Assembly (NCBI GenBank): GCA_034769895.1
Contig: CM068371.1
Coordinates: 399,605,469-399,669,468 of the forward strand
Source: Magicicada septendecula
Lineage: Eukaryota; Arthropoda; Insecta; Hemiptera; Cicadidae
Direction: 5' to 3'
Length of the DNA: 64,000 nt
Shown: positions 46,413 to 57,975 of the stretch, in pieces
Layout of the letters: each line of letters starts with the position of its first letter
Numbering within the stretch: the stretch's first letter is position 1
The notes under the pieces: model-generated
What the model saw: the letters and a program-made list of their open reading frames with translations, nothing else
Told to the model about the DNA's origin: nothing
Databases searched by the model: none
Program-made: the position numbers and the translations under genes

Positions 46413-49400
46413 TTAAAGTGACCTATATAATTTTAAATTCGTCGCATTTTGAGTACCTACTATTTCCTGCGTCGCTGGGTTCCTCAGCACATACGCATTC
46501 TGCATTTTTACTTCTATAACTTCATAAGGTCCTTCATATAACAGGAAAAACTTTTTTATTTCCCTATCTTGAGCACTGGACAAATCATGTCTTTTTACTA
46601 ACACGAACTGACCTACCTCATATTTGGTCCATTTACCCTTAGCATCATGTTTCTGTTTTCGTCGCTCTCCTCTAGTAAGTAAATTCTCGTTCGCCAATCT
46701 AATCTTCATATTCCTGTCCAAAATTTGACCTTCAGGTGGGTATGTGAAAAGTTGTTCTAATATCCTGGGCGGCCTTGTTCCCCTGATCAACTCATGCGGC
46801 GTAAATCCCGTGGACTCATGGGTGGTACAATTCAGCCACTCCTCTACTTTTTTCACGTAGGATGGCCATTCTGTGTGTTTGGCGTGACAGTACGCCCGGA
46901 ATATCCTACCAATCTCTCTCATCACCCGTTCTGCTTGGTTCGACTGAGGATGGTACACTGCCGTATGCTTGGGTATGATGCCTTCCCATCCAAGCGTCTG
47001 CCGCCACTTGCCGCTTATAAACTGTGGACCATGGTCAGATAATATAATTTTCGGCTTTCCCACATTAAGCATATAATCTTTTACTATTCTCTCACTAAGT
47101 ACTTTACTAGTTGCCCTCTTAATACTATATAATTTTACAAATTTTGAAAAAGTGTCTAAAACTACAAATACATATACCACACCCCCTCTACCTCTGGGTA
47201 ACGGTCCATATAAATCAACCGCAACTAGATCAAAAGGCTTATCCACTTTTATATAATTCATCTCTCCTTCCACTCTATAATTCACCACTTTCGATTTTTG
47301 ACATAAATCACACACTCTCAACACTTTTCTCACTCTCCTCTCCATATTCTTAAATATACATGATTCTTTCAAAACATTTGCACACTTTCTCGCACCAAAA
47401 TGACCATATCTTATATGACAATCCCAAACAATTTTATCTATTAACACATCAGGTATAATTAACCTCCAATCACGCTCCCCACCATCTACTTTTTTAAACA
47501 AAATGCCTTGATATATTTGAAATCGCTCATTATATTCAGATCCCTCTACGTCTGTTTCTAAACTAACAATTATTTTACCCAGTTTGCTATCAGATCTTTG
47601 CAAGTTTTTAATGTCACTTAATTCCTCCCCAAAAATCCTATCTTCCCTAGTTAGTCTAAAAATTTCTATTTCTTTAAGGTCCCTACCAGTCTTATTATCT
47701 ATAACATCTATTCTAGAAAGTGTATCTGGTACCTTATTATCTGACCCCTTTATGTACTCCCATGAAAAGTTATATTCCTGTAAGGCTAATACCCACCTGG
47801 TTAATCGGCTGTGTGTTAGCTTACATGAATTCAGAAATGACAGTGCCTTGTGGTCCGTCCGGATTATCGTAGTATTCCCTAAGATGTAGGTGCGGAATTT
47901 ACCCACGGCGAACACAATGCTCAGAAGTTCCTTTTCTGTTGTCGTGTAATTCTTTTCCGCCGATAACAGCGATCTACTGGCGAAGGCGATCGTTAGGTGT
48001 TCCTTGTCGCAGCTCTCTTGGTATAACTCAGCACCTAGCGCTACATTGCTGGCGTCGGTCTGCAAATAAAAGATCTTATTAAAATCAGGATGATTCATCA
48101 TTATCATGTGACTGAACTTTCTCTTAATTTCATTAAACGCAGCTCGTTCCGCATCGCCCCATCTCCACTGTTTATTCTTCTGCAGGACAGCACTCAGTTT
48201 GGATGTTGTGTGTGCGTAGTTCTCCTGAAATTTCCTGTAAAAATTGCATAAGCCTAAAAAACTCTGTAGTTGCTTAATGTTTTTAGGTTCAGGGAATCGC
48301 ATTATTGCTTCGACTTTGTCAGGGTTGGCTAATATCCCCTCCTGTGTAATAATAAATCCTAAAAAGTGTATCTCTGTCTGCAGAAACTTAGACTTGTCCC
48401 AATTCACTGTTAAACCCCCTACTTGTAGCTTATCTAATACATATTCTATGTGTTCTAAATGTTCAGTGAATGTTCTAGAGGCTATCAAAATATCATCGAC
48501 ATACACAGTTAAAAAGTCTAAGTCCTTAGGTTGTAAAATATTATCTAAACATTTGATAAAACTAGCAACACTGGTGTTTAATCCAAAAGGTAAGCGTTTA
48601 AACTGGTAATTCTTACCGTTAAAAAGAAAAGCTGTGTATTTCCTACTCTCTGTTGCTAATGGTACCTGCCAGTATCCAGCGGTTAGATCTAAGGACGTCA
48701 TGTACTTGACTCCGCTAAACTTTTGTAAAATCTCATTTATGGGTTCCGGAGATTCTCTGTCCGGTATAATAATTTGATTTATTTTTCTAGCATCTAAACA
48801 TAACCTTACCTTGCCATCCTTCTTTATCACTACCACTAAAGGGTTTGAATAAGGTGATACTGAGCGTTCAATTATGCCTCCTTGCATCATCCGGTCTAAT
48901 TCCTCCTGTACAGCCCTCCTCTTCGAAAACGGCACCGGGTAGCTTCTCTGCATGTATGGTGCGTGGTCCCGAACTTTCAACTCACAGATGTAGTCCTTCG
49001 CTTTCCCTGGTGATTCATCAAACACCCCTCTGTACTGCTCCACAACTGCCCACAGCTCCTCTTGCTGAGTACTTCCTACAACTGTATTTTCATTGAAAAA
49101 TTTATCGGCTCTATTTGCCCACACACTCTCATTACGCTCATGCATCTCTCTCTCCTCATTTTCTAAACCATCACTCTCTAGACATATATTTATTTTAGTT
49201 TCTATCTCTCTATCACTTATCTGTTTATGTAACATTTTTATTCCAGTGACTTTAGCTTCATTTACTACTTTCTTAAACTCTATTCTGACTGGTTTATTCC
49301 CCTTCTCAAATTTTACTATTTGTTTATTAAAATCTATCACTGCTCCGTTTCTTTCCAAAAAATCATTTCCCAATATTACATCTAGACTTAACCCTTTAAC

Positions 49401-49790
49401 TACTAGGAAAGTATTTTCAAATTCTACTTCATTTATTAAAATATTTAATTGTACTTGTCTGGTTATTCTTTTACTTCTCACCCCAGTTACCCCCACTACT
49501 GTAACCCCGGCAACTGGTAATGACGGTATATTCTTGTTTAACTCCTTTAATTCACCCATGACATTTTCAGAAATCACTGATATCTCGCTACCGGTATCAA
49601 TTAAAGTTTTATAATTCTTACCTTCAATGTTAATCGTCACCTCAGTCAATCCTGTTCTGCGTTCCACCACCTTGTTCTCCTCTTCTTCTAACAACTCTTT
49701 TGCCATATCCACCTTGATGACGTTGTTTGTGTATTCGTTAATTACTTGGACCCGGTCCTCCGTTGACAATGGTTGGGCCCGCTTCCCCAT
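46413..49790 (-). CDS. pol: Element D Pol, intact, 1,125 aa
   Basis: One uninterrupted frame with all Ty3/gypsy Pol domains in order. Aspartic protease LIDTGSEISVI (~residue 63), reverse transcriptase with LPFGL and YVDDILIAS (~428), RNase H LQTDASNVALG (~577) and TEKELLS, integrase zinc module HIRYGHFG..CDLCQKSK (~797-830), core AVDLYGPLP, LSDHGPQF, NQAERVMREIG (~858-960), and GPY/F (LLYEGPYEVIEV, ~1088). The ATG at 49788-49790 lies eight bases after the gag stop and is in the -1 frame relative to gag, so translation may use re-initiation or a shift near the stop, where G GAA AAC is a non-canonical candidate. No damage is visible. Confidence 0.93.
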   Translation of the reverse strand: MGKRAQPLSTEDRVQVINEYTNNVIKVDMAKELLEEEENKVVERRTGLTEVTINIEGKNYKTLIDTGSEISVISENVMGELKELNKNIPSLPVAGVTVVGVTGVRSKRITRQVQLNILINEVEFENTFLVVKGLSLDVILGNDFLERNGAVIDFNKQIVKFEKGNKPVRIEFKKVVNEAKVTGIKMLHKQISDREIETKINICLESDGLENEEREMHERNESVWANRADKFFNENTVVGSTQQEELWAVVEQYRGVFDESPGKAKDYICELKVRDHAPYMQRSYPVPFSKRRAVQEELDRMMQGGIIERSVSPYSNPLVVVIKKDGKVRLCLDARKINQIIIPDRESPEPINEILQKFSGVKYMTSLDLTAGYWQVPLATESRKYTAFLFNGKNYQFKRLPFGLNTSVASFIKCLDNILQPKDLDFLTVYVDDILIASRTFTEHLEHIEYVLDKLQVGGLTVNWDKSKFLQTEIHFLGFIITQEGILANPDKVEAIMRFPEPKNIKQLQSFLGLCNFYRKFQENYAHTTSKLSAVLQKNKQWRWGDAERAAFNEIKRKFSHMIMMNHPDFNKIFYLQTDASNVALGAELYQESCDKEHLTIAFASRSLLSAEKNYTTTEKELLSIVFAVGKFRTYILGNTTIIRTDHKALSFLNSCKLTHSRLTRWVLALQEYNFSWEYIKGSDNKVPDTLSRIDVIDNKTGRDLKEIEIFRLTREDRIFGEELSDIKNLQRSDSKLGKIIVSLETDVEGSEYNERFQIYQGILFKKVDGGERDWRLIIPDVLIDKIVWDCHIRYGHFGARKCANVLKESCIFKNMERRVRKVLRVCDLCQKSKVVNYRVEGEMNYIKVDKPFDLVAVDLYGPLPRGRGGVVYVFVVLDTFSKFVKLYSIKRATSKVLSERIVKDYMLNVGKPKIILSDHGPQFISGKWRQTLGWEGIIPKHTAVYHPQSNQAERVMREIGRIFRAYCHAKHTEWPSYVKKVEEWLNCTTHESTGFTPHELIRGTRPPRILEQLFTYPPEGQILDRNMKIRLANENLLTRGERRKQKHDAKGKWTKYEVGQFVLVKRHDLSSAQDREIKKFFLLYEGPYEVIEVKMQNAYVLRNPATQEIVGTQNATNLKLYRSL

Positions 49791-49798
49791 TGTCTTCC

Positions 49799-51466
49799 TC
49801 AGTTTTCCGTGGATGGACCTGCCACAGCTTGATGATTTCCTCCTCCTCTTCTATTGTGATTTCCTCCTCCTCGAGGCGCTCCTCTATAAAATTCTCCTCC
49901 TCTCGACTGTTGATTTGGTGGTGGGTTTGTCCTCTCATTTCTGGCGCACTCCCTGGTTCGATGACATCTAAAACAATTCGTCCTATTAGCATAGTTATCA
50001 ATTTCACAGGCTCTACACCTCCAACTCTCGCCCCTATTATCGAAACTTCCTCCCCGCGCTCCTCTATGAAAATTCTGTGTACCCCTGTTATGATGGAAAT
50101 TATTATTATTATGGTGTGGTACTACTGGTGTGTTTGGACGTCGTCCCATGTCACGTTCCCCTATATTCTGTAATACATCTAACATGTTTTCTAACTCGCT
50201 TATATTTGTAATCTCTCTAGTCATTAAAGTTATTTGCACCTCTCTGGGCAGGTGTTTGCTAATATGTCGTACAAATGATCGGAATGGCAACGGCGGTTCT
50301 AAATACTTTGCTTCGTTATAAATGGTCATCACATATATTGTTAGGTGGTTATTAATCCTACCAAAATTCCCATTACCCATTATTTTACTTCTTAGTATTT
50401 CTTGGTCTTCTTCTGACCAATATTTGTTGCGGAAAGCTATCTCAAAATCTTCATAACTTTCCCATTCGGTATGGTGTACTTCCGACCATATCTCAGCACT
50501 ACCTTTGAAACATTTGATAATCTTCAGCAACTTAACCTCCCAGCTACTATTATTAAACCGATTAAATTCCCTAACCCTATTTAAAAATTGCATTGGGTGT
50601 ACTCTACGATTGTCACAATTGAAAGTTTCTAATTCTACTTCATTGTTTGTGTCTCGTGTCATAAATACTCGTTCAATAACATTGTTTACATTTTGATTTT
50701 TCACTAAACTTAATTCATCTCGCATATTACTAATATTTTGTTCAAGTGAATATAATTTTTTATCATTACTATATTCAGACTGTACATTATTTTTTGCTAT
50801 TACTTCAATAGATTCATTTACTGCTTGTATCTCTGTCTTATAATTACTTTCAATTTCATTTATTTTAGAGTCTATCTTATTTTGGTGTTCATCAATATTC
50901 TGACTAAATTTTTCAACTGTCATTACTACACTACTCAACTTACATTCAGTTTCAATATTACATTTAATAATTTTAGATTCTATGTCATTGTTATACTCAT
51001 TCATTGAATTTATTAATATTTCGTTATTTTCATTGATTTGCTTCTCAACTCTATCTATCTGACTATCTATGGCATTAAATTTAATATCTATCTTTTGTAT
51101 TGAATCATCTAACTTAGTTTCTACTTGGCTGATTTTATTAGTAAATTCTACTTTGGTATTTTCACAATGTTTGTTAATTTCTTGTATCTCATGTTTCAAC
51201 TCTTTATTCTGATTTTTTAATAACTCCTCAAAACTATTCTTTTGAATATCGAACTTTTCATTGATACTACTTTTGAACTCTTGCATATCGTTTTTCTGTT
51301 CATTAAAAAGCAATTTCATCATCTTAATCATATCATTATCTTCAGCCGTTTTATTCGCGACTGGTGTTGAGTGAACACCTTCATGCATGATTTGAGATTC
51401 AGTTATGCTTATCTGGCTTTCATCTACACTGTCAGTGACGCTGACAGTTTCATGATTGTCTGCCAT
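49799..51466 (-). CDS. gag: Element D Gag with RanBP2-type zinc finger, intact
   Basis: The ATG at 51466 (MADNHETV) is preferred; an in-frame ATG at 51553 would add 29 basic residues lying between the primer site and a splice-donor-like site. Positions below use the longer form (584 aa). Residues ~90-300 form a long coiled coil; ~315-450 form the Gag capsid region (VHPMQFLNRVREFNRF, FRNKYWSEEDQ, with the capsid Trp/Tyr pattern also seen in element C). Residues 511-530 read WRCRAC..N..CFRC, an exact RanBP2-type zinc finger (W-x-C-x2-C-x3-N-x6-C-x2-C), flanked by RGG/GRG-rich sequence. RanBP2 fingers of ZRANB2-type proteins bind single-stranded RNA, so this finger probably replaces the CCHC knuckle in genome packaging. 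Confidence 0.92.
   Translation of the reverse strand: MADNHETVSVTDSVDESQISITESQIMHEGVHSTPVANKTAEDNDMIKMMKLLFNEQKNDMQEFKSSINEKFDIQKNSFEELLKNQNKELKHEIQEINKHCENTKVEFTNKISQVETKLDDSIQKIDIKFNAIDSQIDRVEKQINENNEILINSMNEYNNDIESKIIKCNIETECKLSSVVMTVEKFSQNIDEHQNKIDSKINEIESNYKTEIQAVNESIEVIAKNNVQSEYSNDKKLYSLEQNISNMRDELSLVKNQNVNNVIERVFMTRDTNNEVELETFNCDNRRVHPMQFLNRVREFNRFNNSSWEVKLLKIIKCFKGSAEIWSEVHHTEWESYEDFEIAFRNKYWSEEDQEILRSKIMGNGNFGRINNHLTIYVMTIYNEAKYLEPPLPFRSFVRHISKHLPREVQITLMTREITNISELENMLDVLQNIGERDMGRRPNTPVVPHHNNNNFHHNRGTQNFHRGARGGSFDNRGESWRCRACEIDNYANRTNCFRCHRTRECARNERTNPPPNQQSRGGEFYRGAPRGGGNHNRRGGGNHQAVAGPSTEN
49964..50023 (-). other. RanBP2-type zinc finger coding segment
   Basis: Trp511, Cys513, Cys516, Asn520, Cys527 and Cys530 of the Gag frame have the exact spacing of a RanBP2 finger. 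No CCHC box (C-x2-C-x4-H-x4-C) is found elsewhere in this Gag. Confidence 0.88.
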
Positions 51467-51551
51467 TTTTCTTAAAAAAAATTTTTTTATATATATATCT
51501 TCATATAATCTTATTATACGTAACATATACTTATTGAAAAATATTCTACTC

Positions 51552-51557
51552 ACCCAT
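51552..51557 (-). promoter_or_regulatory. Candidate leader splice donor of element D
   Basis: On the minus strand ATGG is followed by GTGAGTAG (exon end at 51554, GT at 51552-51553). It lies between primer site and gag, as the donors of spliced retroviral messages do, and could join to the acceptors at 46363 or 43596. Confidence 0.4.
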
Positions 51558-51671
51558 CTTGAACATAACCTCTTACGTCTAATTTACGTACATACGTAAA
51601 TACACCTTCCAAACAACCATATCATTTCTTCAACAGGTCCACCTTTGCATAATTTAATTTATGCAAACGGT

Positions 51672-51689
51672 CCAGCTGTAAGGGCGCCA
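51672..51689 (-). promoter_or_regulatory. Element D primer binding site
   Basis: On the minus strand TGGCGCCCTTACAGCTGG begins one base after the 5' LTR. TGGCGCCC is shared with tRNA-Lys type sites, but the rest was not matched. Confidence 0.75.
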
Positions 51690-51690
51690 C

Positions 51691-52918
51691 TGTTATATTA
51701 ATAATTAATCGTCTTTTTTATTTAAATTTATTATTACACTTTGTAAAACTTTTTATACTTTAGGCTGGAGTAGCAGCCATATTGTTGAGTACCAACTTAA
51801 ACTCATCATGTCCAGGATCTCGTTAGACGTGTTGGAAACCACATGGTTGTCTGAAATAACTATTACTTCACATTGAATGTTATAATCACTATTACTTTAT
51901 TAATTTCAAAAAAGAAAAGAAAACATCATCAAGTTATATTGTTGATACAAAACACCAAATTTCCTCTCTCCCTCATACTTTTTTACTTTCGCAATTTTAG
52001 TATGTTTAAGTATTAGTAAAAATGATCATTTTGCTTAAGCAATTTCAAACTAGAATATAACATAAATATAGACCATTATCTACAACTACGACATAACGAA
52101 AACCAGCGCTTTCACACACACACACTCACGCTATTTCATATAGTACATTTTTATTTTATTGAGCTCAATTTTAAAAGTGTCAGTATTTAAATAATTTTGA
52201 ATGTCTACTTTCCTGCTGTTGTGTAGAACTGGGGCGTCAAATCGTGGTTCATTGTTTGCTGTTTCTCGTATTTCTCACTTTTACACTTCATGGCTGAACG
52301 GTTATTTTATCGCAATTTTTCTCACTGTCTCTACTTGTTTTGTAATAATACTGTTGGATCAAAATATATGTATTAAAATTTTCACATTTTTCTTGCTTTG
52401 CGGGCCCGCACAAATATGTTCCGAAACTTAACAGGTGTTGCTCGCGCGAGCATTGAATTTAGACTGACAACGAACTACTTGCGCTAATTTGTGAAGCGGC
52501 TGTTGTTCGTTCAATTCTTATTGGTTTTCAGTTTGTATCCTTGCGCCAGTGGACTGTTTTTGGCTTGTTGACAAAACTGGTGACACACATCGTTATATAA
52601 TTTGCTGGCGCAACACATCGCCTGACACGATTATGTCATTTGTTGTTACATAACGTGTTTACGTTTTTCGGGTTCGTCATTGTCCTTGAACTGACTTTGG
52701 TACAGTTTGTCGGTTATTAAAACTGTTTATATGAATATTGTCTAATAACTTTGTTTTCAACGCCTCAAGCAGTGTTGCCGTTGTTGGGATCGCTTCCACA
52801 TAACAAATTTACCTCTCGGTCATAACATTTTCCTATCACTCAACAAGTTATTTATTATTTATAAAAAAAATACAAATTCTGTTATTACCCCAGGTATGCC
52901 CAAAAATGCCCCGCTACA
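51691..52918 (-). mobile_element. Element D 5' LTR (1,228 bp)
   Basis: Upstream LTR of the minus-strand element, about three differences from the 3' LTR. The target duplication AAAC follows at 52919-52922 and precedes the element at 42079-42082. Confidence 0.95.
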
Positions 52919-54960
52919 AAACTTTGTAATAATAGTGAGATCGTGAGAAATATAAGGGTAATTAGAGATAGGTAGGGAGTGACAAAGATGAACAGTGAAG
53001 TGATAAGTGTAATAAAATAAACAGCATATAATCTTAAGAAAAAAGAGTTAAACAAGTGTGACAAACCCAAAACATAAGCACATGTTAAATGAGCAATTAA
53101 GTTAAGTATATTAGACTGAAAGACACAAAGTAATTGTGAATGTAAAAAAACAGAAAAAATATTATCTCAGTATAAAAATCACCAGGGTGATTACTGTTAT
53201 AAAAGAGATGGTGTAGATATAACACTCACCAAATTTGTTCATTTGTTAATTTAAAGAAAGAAGTTATTGGCTTAATGTTTAAGGCAATAATTACCAGAAG
53301 AAATAGTTTTACAGTAATATGTTAGTATGTTTTAAGTAAGTAAGGAATTTATAAAGAAAATAATAGCAATACCTTTATAAGAAATAATAGGCAAATTATA
53401 TTAATTATGTGTAACGAAAGGGAACATGGCAGAATTATATTAAAACTTAGAAATAAGTAAATTATGTATTAACATAGTATTATCAATTTTGGACTAAAAC
53501 ATTAATACATGACTTAGACCAATCTTGTAAGATATCAAACTAATCTTTGAAAGAAAATAGAAACATCTACGTAAAGATTACAACCATTGAAATTATCCCC
53601 AAGTAAATATAGCCATTATAAAATATTTATTCAAATTAAACAAAAAATTCAAAGTTTGATAACAATGTGTTTATTTTGAGATCGACCAGGTAGAATAATT
53701 ACGTTACCATGGAAACTGTGGAGTAACAAGAAAAAATACCGTTAGATTTTTTTACTGAATGCATGACGCTTTAATGGTATAGACGCTAATTTTCGAGTGA
53801 CCAAAATTGTCAATTAAAACATAGCAAATATCAGAAAAAGTTACTACTAAGTGTATACCAAGACATAAGACAAGGACTGGAATCATATTATTGAAGTTGA
53901 GGCCAAATTAACGAAAAAAGAAAATAAATTACTACCAATTAAACTGGAAAAGATGCCTGATGTCCTGAACCCAGCAAATTAAAGAAGATTATAGTATAAC
54001 CCATGAATAACAGATCGTATGAATTCGCCATAACTACGGAAGTGATAAGTACCTCTTAAATTACCCAAAATATATAAATAAACTCACGTTAATTATCTCA
54101 CTAAAGGTCGAAATCTCACTGAACTGAAATTAATTACTTTCAAAGATTAAAAGGAATACTAAGTCGCTGACAATTTATAAACTAACCAATATAAACTGTT
54201 GTTAATGATCCATAACTTGTAAACACTTTTACTACACTGCGCTAAACAAATTATACCTACACAATATGTTAGTTAAGTTTACTTGATGTAAGGGTGTGTA
54301 TTTTTATTGTTTTTAAACATTTGTAATCCTTTGAACGTAACCTCAAGAACCTATGACAAACCAACATTAATAACTTGTATACAATTTTCAACAGACGCCA
54401 TCATTAAACGTCTGATTATCAATTCAAATATCGATTGTCAAACCCTGTAATTGTCTCATATAAACAACCGGAGCATTTGTATTAGAATAATTTGTATTAA
54501 ATTAATAACAATCACTAATAAAAAATGTGTAAGTATTGAGTGTAACCACGGTGTTATAATTTCATTAGGAGGTGCACAATATTTTATGTACATTTCAGCA
54601 GACGACTAACGATTTACACAGCACACACAACGAATTGCTGAATGCTACAGTTGGCCTAGGCGGGCGGAAATATTTGAATTATTCAAACCGCCTGAGCTGC
54701 GCTGGTCATACACCTTTGAATTTTATTTTAATTGTTTTGAGAAAACAATTTGGCGCCACCGGGATTTTCTCACCCCTAGTGAACATCAGGTAAGAACATC
54801 AAGACCTGGTTATTCGTACGTTCGCAACGGACGAAATCTGCGGAAGTTACACGCATTTGAACTACGGATCGAGAAGACACGTTACACCCATCACACACAA
54901 ATTGTACATTATCCAGATTTTACAGAGTAAAACGGTAGCCGTACTCACGACAATATTAAA
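52919..54960 (+). mobile_element. Element C 3' LTR, right part
   Basis: Continues the LTR after D (52919-52922 is the duplicated AAAC) and matches 32520-34557 with a handful of substitutions and two one-base indels. It includes the GGCGCC stem-loop at 54739-54771. Confidence 0.93.
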
Positions 54961-54964
54961 ATAT

Positions 54965-55877
54965 ATATACACATTTTTCTAACATTTTGGCGTCTTTTCA
55001 AAATGTATACGTTTTGGCGTCTACTCGAAAACGAAGAGTATATTGAAATTTTATTATAACATTACGTTCTTGTGATTATGTTATTTGTGTTTTGCATTTT
55101 ATATTTCAATATACTCTTAATACAAGAAAATAATTTTTGTTGTACAAAACGCTGTCATTATGGCATCTTTTTATAATTACGACAGTAGGGCGTCTTTTCA
55201 GTTTCCCGACAATGAAGTGTCTGAAATGTATACTTTTTTCGAATTGTAGCGGTTTTTGCTTCCAGCGACGTTGCCAGATTTCAACCCCGGGTATTGCACA
55301 GTTTACGTTGACGCTTATTTGTTTGTATGAAAGAGTGACTAACTGCAGGCGAATGACCATTATTCTTTTCCATTGTTCACGCGCCAACTTTACATCATAA
55401 TTTTAACTAAATATTTATAAACTGTCAAATATTTATCAACAATTCTTAAACTTCACTATCCAATTCTACTAACCGTGATAATATAATTATTGTGTTTTAC
55501 GAAGCATGCCAAAGTAGCGTACTGGCCTTTCGAATTATGTAAAGATTGACCACTTGTCATCGGATCAACTAACGGAATTAACGGGCATGTTAATATTTTC
55601 TCACATGCATTGATACCGGGTGATAACGTAACTTTGATCTCATTTACTAGAGAAATTTCTTATGCATATTGGCAGTCAAAAATAATAAATGTAATACCAA
55701 ACGTTATGAACTTATACTCATAATATAAAAAATATAATAATCAGTTATATTTTTGGTCAGTGTTCATTATTATGCATACAGTATTTTGAAGTAATGCTAT
55801 AAAACATTTATTTGTATCAATTTTGTGGGTAACAAAATTTTATAACTATAGTTTATAGTTCTGTAGTTCTTAATTTT
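54965..55877. other. Unassigned sequence right of element C
   Basis: A short inverted repeat AAGAGTATATTGAAATTTTA/TATTTCAATATACTCTTA lies at about 55036-55118. Overlapping frames of 87-93 codons on both strands (55106-55400) show no recognisable domain and are probably chance. No continuation of the pogo transposase cut at 9742 was found here. Confidence 0.4.
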
Positions 55878-55898
55878 CTATAGTTCTGTTTGGGATAG

Positions 55899-55926
55899 AT
55901 AGATAGATAGATGGATGGATGGATGG

Positions 55927-55960
<34 letters not shown>

Positions 55961-56171
55961 GGGGGGGAGAAGGAAGAAGAGCGATCACAACTCTGCATAT
56001 ATATGTATATGTATATATATGTACATAATAATAATTACTTCTTGTGTTAGAGATAGATGGAGAGATGGGAGACAGAGGGTTGTGAGATAACATAAAATTT
56101 TATATTAACATTTCCATAATATTAGTTCTATTTGTATTAGAAATAATAGCAAGATGTTGCGAGAAGCAGGC

Positions 56172-56256
<85 letters not shown>
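55899..56256. repeat. Microsatellite cluster (GATA)n, (GGAT)n, (TA)n, (GA)n
   Basis: GATA and GGAT units at 55899-55930, TA/GA at about 55928-55962, then an uninterrupted run of about 40 GA units at 56175-56256, next to the left end of the Merlin element. Confidence 0.95.
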
Positions 56257-56257
<1 letters not shown>

Positions 56258-56279
56258 GGACAGACAGAGACGATATTAA

Positions 56280-56600
56280 AATGTTTCGGGTTGAGGGTAC
56301 TAGAAGTCTTCGGATACCTGCACTTTTTGTAAGACCAGGAAAAGGTTATTTTATGATACTGTTCATTGACATGTCTATTGTTATATAGGCTTGTAGTTTC
56401 TCCATGGATTATAAAAATAGTGGCTACATCCAGTGGCTTGAGAGGCATTTTCTTACAGAGAATGCTCACGGCCGCTAATAAATCGAGAAATGCTGATACT
56501 TATTTCAACAATTTCTTCAGTTACTAAAAGTGGTCAGTAAGGCCTTGTCGTTTTTCACATCTATGTTAATATCTTTACATATCTTTTAATTTTATTTATT
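56280..56600 (-). repeat. Merlin element left long terminal inverted repeat
   Basis: Sequence from GGTACTAGAAGTC (56296) through ACCTTGTCG-like bases near 56555 and on to about 56600 is the reverse complement of about 60700-61036, at roughly 75-85% identity by eye. Confidence 0.75.
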
Positions 56601-56689
56601 TTTTAGATTTTGTCTAACTCACTTGTACGTTAGCTAAATTTATTAACTACAAATTACTGTATATTCAATTTAAAAATTGCGTGTAAAAA

Positions 56690-56929
56690 TAATGAATAGC
56701 CGCTAAAAAATCATTAAACAATTCTCCTACAGAAAAACATTTCTCTTCAAATATATTCAATTAAATACGTCTGAAATGTACTAACAGACATTCTCCCGAC
56801 GCTTCTCTGTACATCACGCTTAATTTTGGACCATTAGTTCTCGATCGTTTGGGTGTGAACGGCAAAATGCGAGGACATACAAAATTAAGCAAACGATTCA
56901 CAGGAAAATGTATAACCCATACATTTGGG
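56690..56929 (-). pseudogene. Merlin transposase, C-terminal part
   Basis: Continues the minus-strand transposase after the hAT-like insertion. The frame shows a GYT..ES pattern (VNHS-type block) and HTQTIEN followed by WSKIKR, which supplies the catalytic Glu of IS1016/ISXO2-type DDE transposases. At least two stops interrupt it. Confidence 0.7.
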
Positions 56930-57329
56930 CAGTGGCGCACCCAGGAGGGTTTTGGGGGTTAGAACCTACCGAAAATATGGTAAAAATTGTGTAATCAACG
57001 AATGTACAAATAGTAAGGCTGTAGTAATAAGCTAAACTAAAATACAACGTAGGTAAGCTTACCGGACACGAATAAACTGTTCTCATGATATATAATTGTG
57101 TTCGTACTTTTCAAAAACACCGGTTTTCATCAAAAGCATAGAGTTTACTTTATTGCTATATTTTCCGGTTTGGAGAGTGAAATGGGTCAATCTGGGTCGC
57201 CTGTCGACTTCAGTGCAAAGGAAAGTTATAGGCCTACATAGTTAGAGTCGGAAAATAATTTATAACGTGTAGGCCTACAAGTGTATTAAATCGGAAGATA
57301 AGGATATATCAGAAAGAAAGTTACAGGAA

Positions 57330-57790
57330 CGGGTAGCTCAGGCGTGCAGCGTGTCTATAAATAGTATTTCTAGAATTATTAAAGAAACATCATGGTATAT
57401 GGGTGACATAAAATCTTTCAGGACTCTCCATAAAAATGTTCAACAAGTGAAATAAAAACTGATTTAAACGATTTCGACAAGTGCACCACTCGACGAATTA
57501 TTCACCAAAGTCAACCCATAGAAGGGTAAAGATTAACATTCAAAAGTAATTTAAACAATTTTAAAGAACAAATTAATTATAATGGTAGCATTACCAGTCT
57601 GAACCACATTATTCGTCAAATGGGATTTCGACGGAAACGTGCCAAAAGCAATAGGAAACTTTTAAATAGAAAAACGTGACATTGAAATCTCAAGAGTTGA
57701 TATATAAGAAAATTACAGCAATTCAGAGAAGAACGGTAGTCCATAGTATACACAGATGAAATTTTGGTTTTCACCGTTCAAAATCGGTTA
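57330..57790 (+). pseudogene. IS630/Tc1-like DDE transposase, N-terminal remnant
   Basis: Fragments in several frames: ERVAQACSVSINSISRIIKE (helix-turn-helix, about 57330), ITSLNHIIRQMGFRRK (about 57590) and a LQQFREE..IVYTDEILV stretch (about 57715-57765) holding the first catalytic Asp. Several stops and frameshifts. This is the N-terminal half of the protein type whose C-terminal half is at 7505-7842. Confidence 0.65.
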
Positions 57791-57975
57791 CAAAAATTAG
57801 GACATACAATGACGAAAGTGCCTGAAAATTTCAATAAATAAATAAATTCGCCTGCAACATCATTAACAAAAAGGTAGACATGATTAACTGGTTATTGAAT
57901 CATGGGATTCATTTAGTCCATTTATGTTAAAACCTGAGCTCTGTTTAATAGTTAGGCTAAACAAAATAACCCAAC

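Larger units (their letters stand above)
42083..52918 (-). mobile_element. Element D: complete, apparently intact Ty3/gypsy retrotransposon, 10,836 bp
   Basis: LTRs, primer site, polypurine tract, 4-base target duplication, full Gag and full Pol are present and undamaged, which makes it a good candidate for a currently mobile element. It lies inside the 3' LTR of element C, in the opposite orientation, and is in the same orientation as the host RB1CC1-like gene. Confidence 0.93.
31614..54960 (+). mobile_element. Element C: full-length Ty3/gypsy retrotransposon, split by D
   Basis: Without D it is about 12.5 kb. Complete LTRs, primer site, Gag and frameshift signal; Pol carries one frame break before the integrase. 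LTR divergence of ~0.25% indicates a recent insertion, with D arriving later still. Confidence 0.92.
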
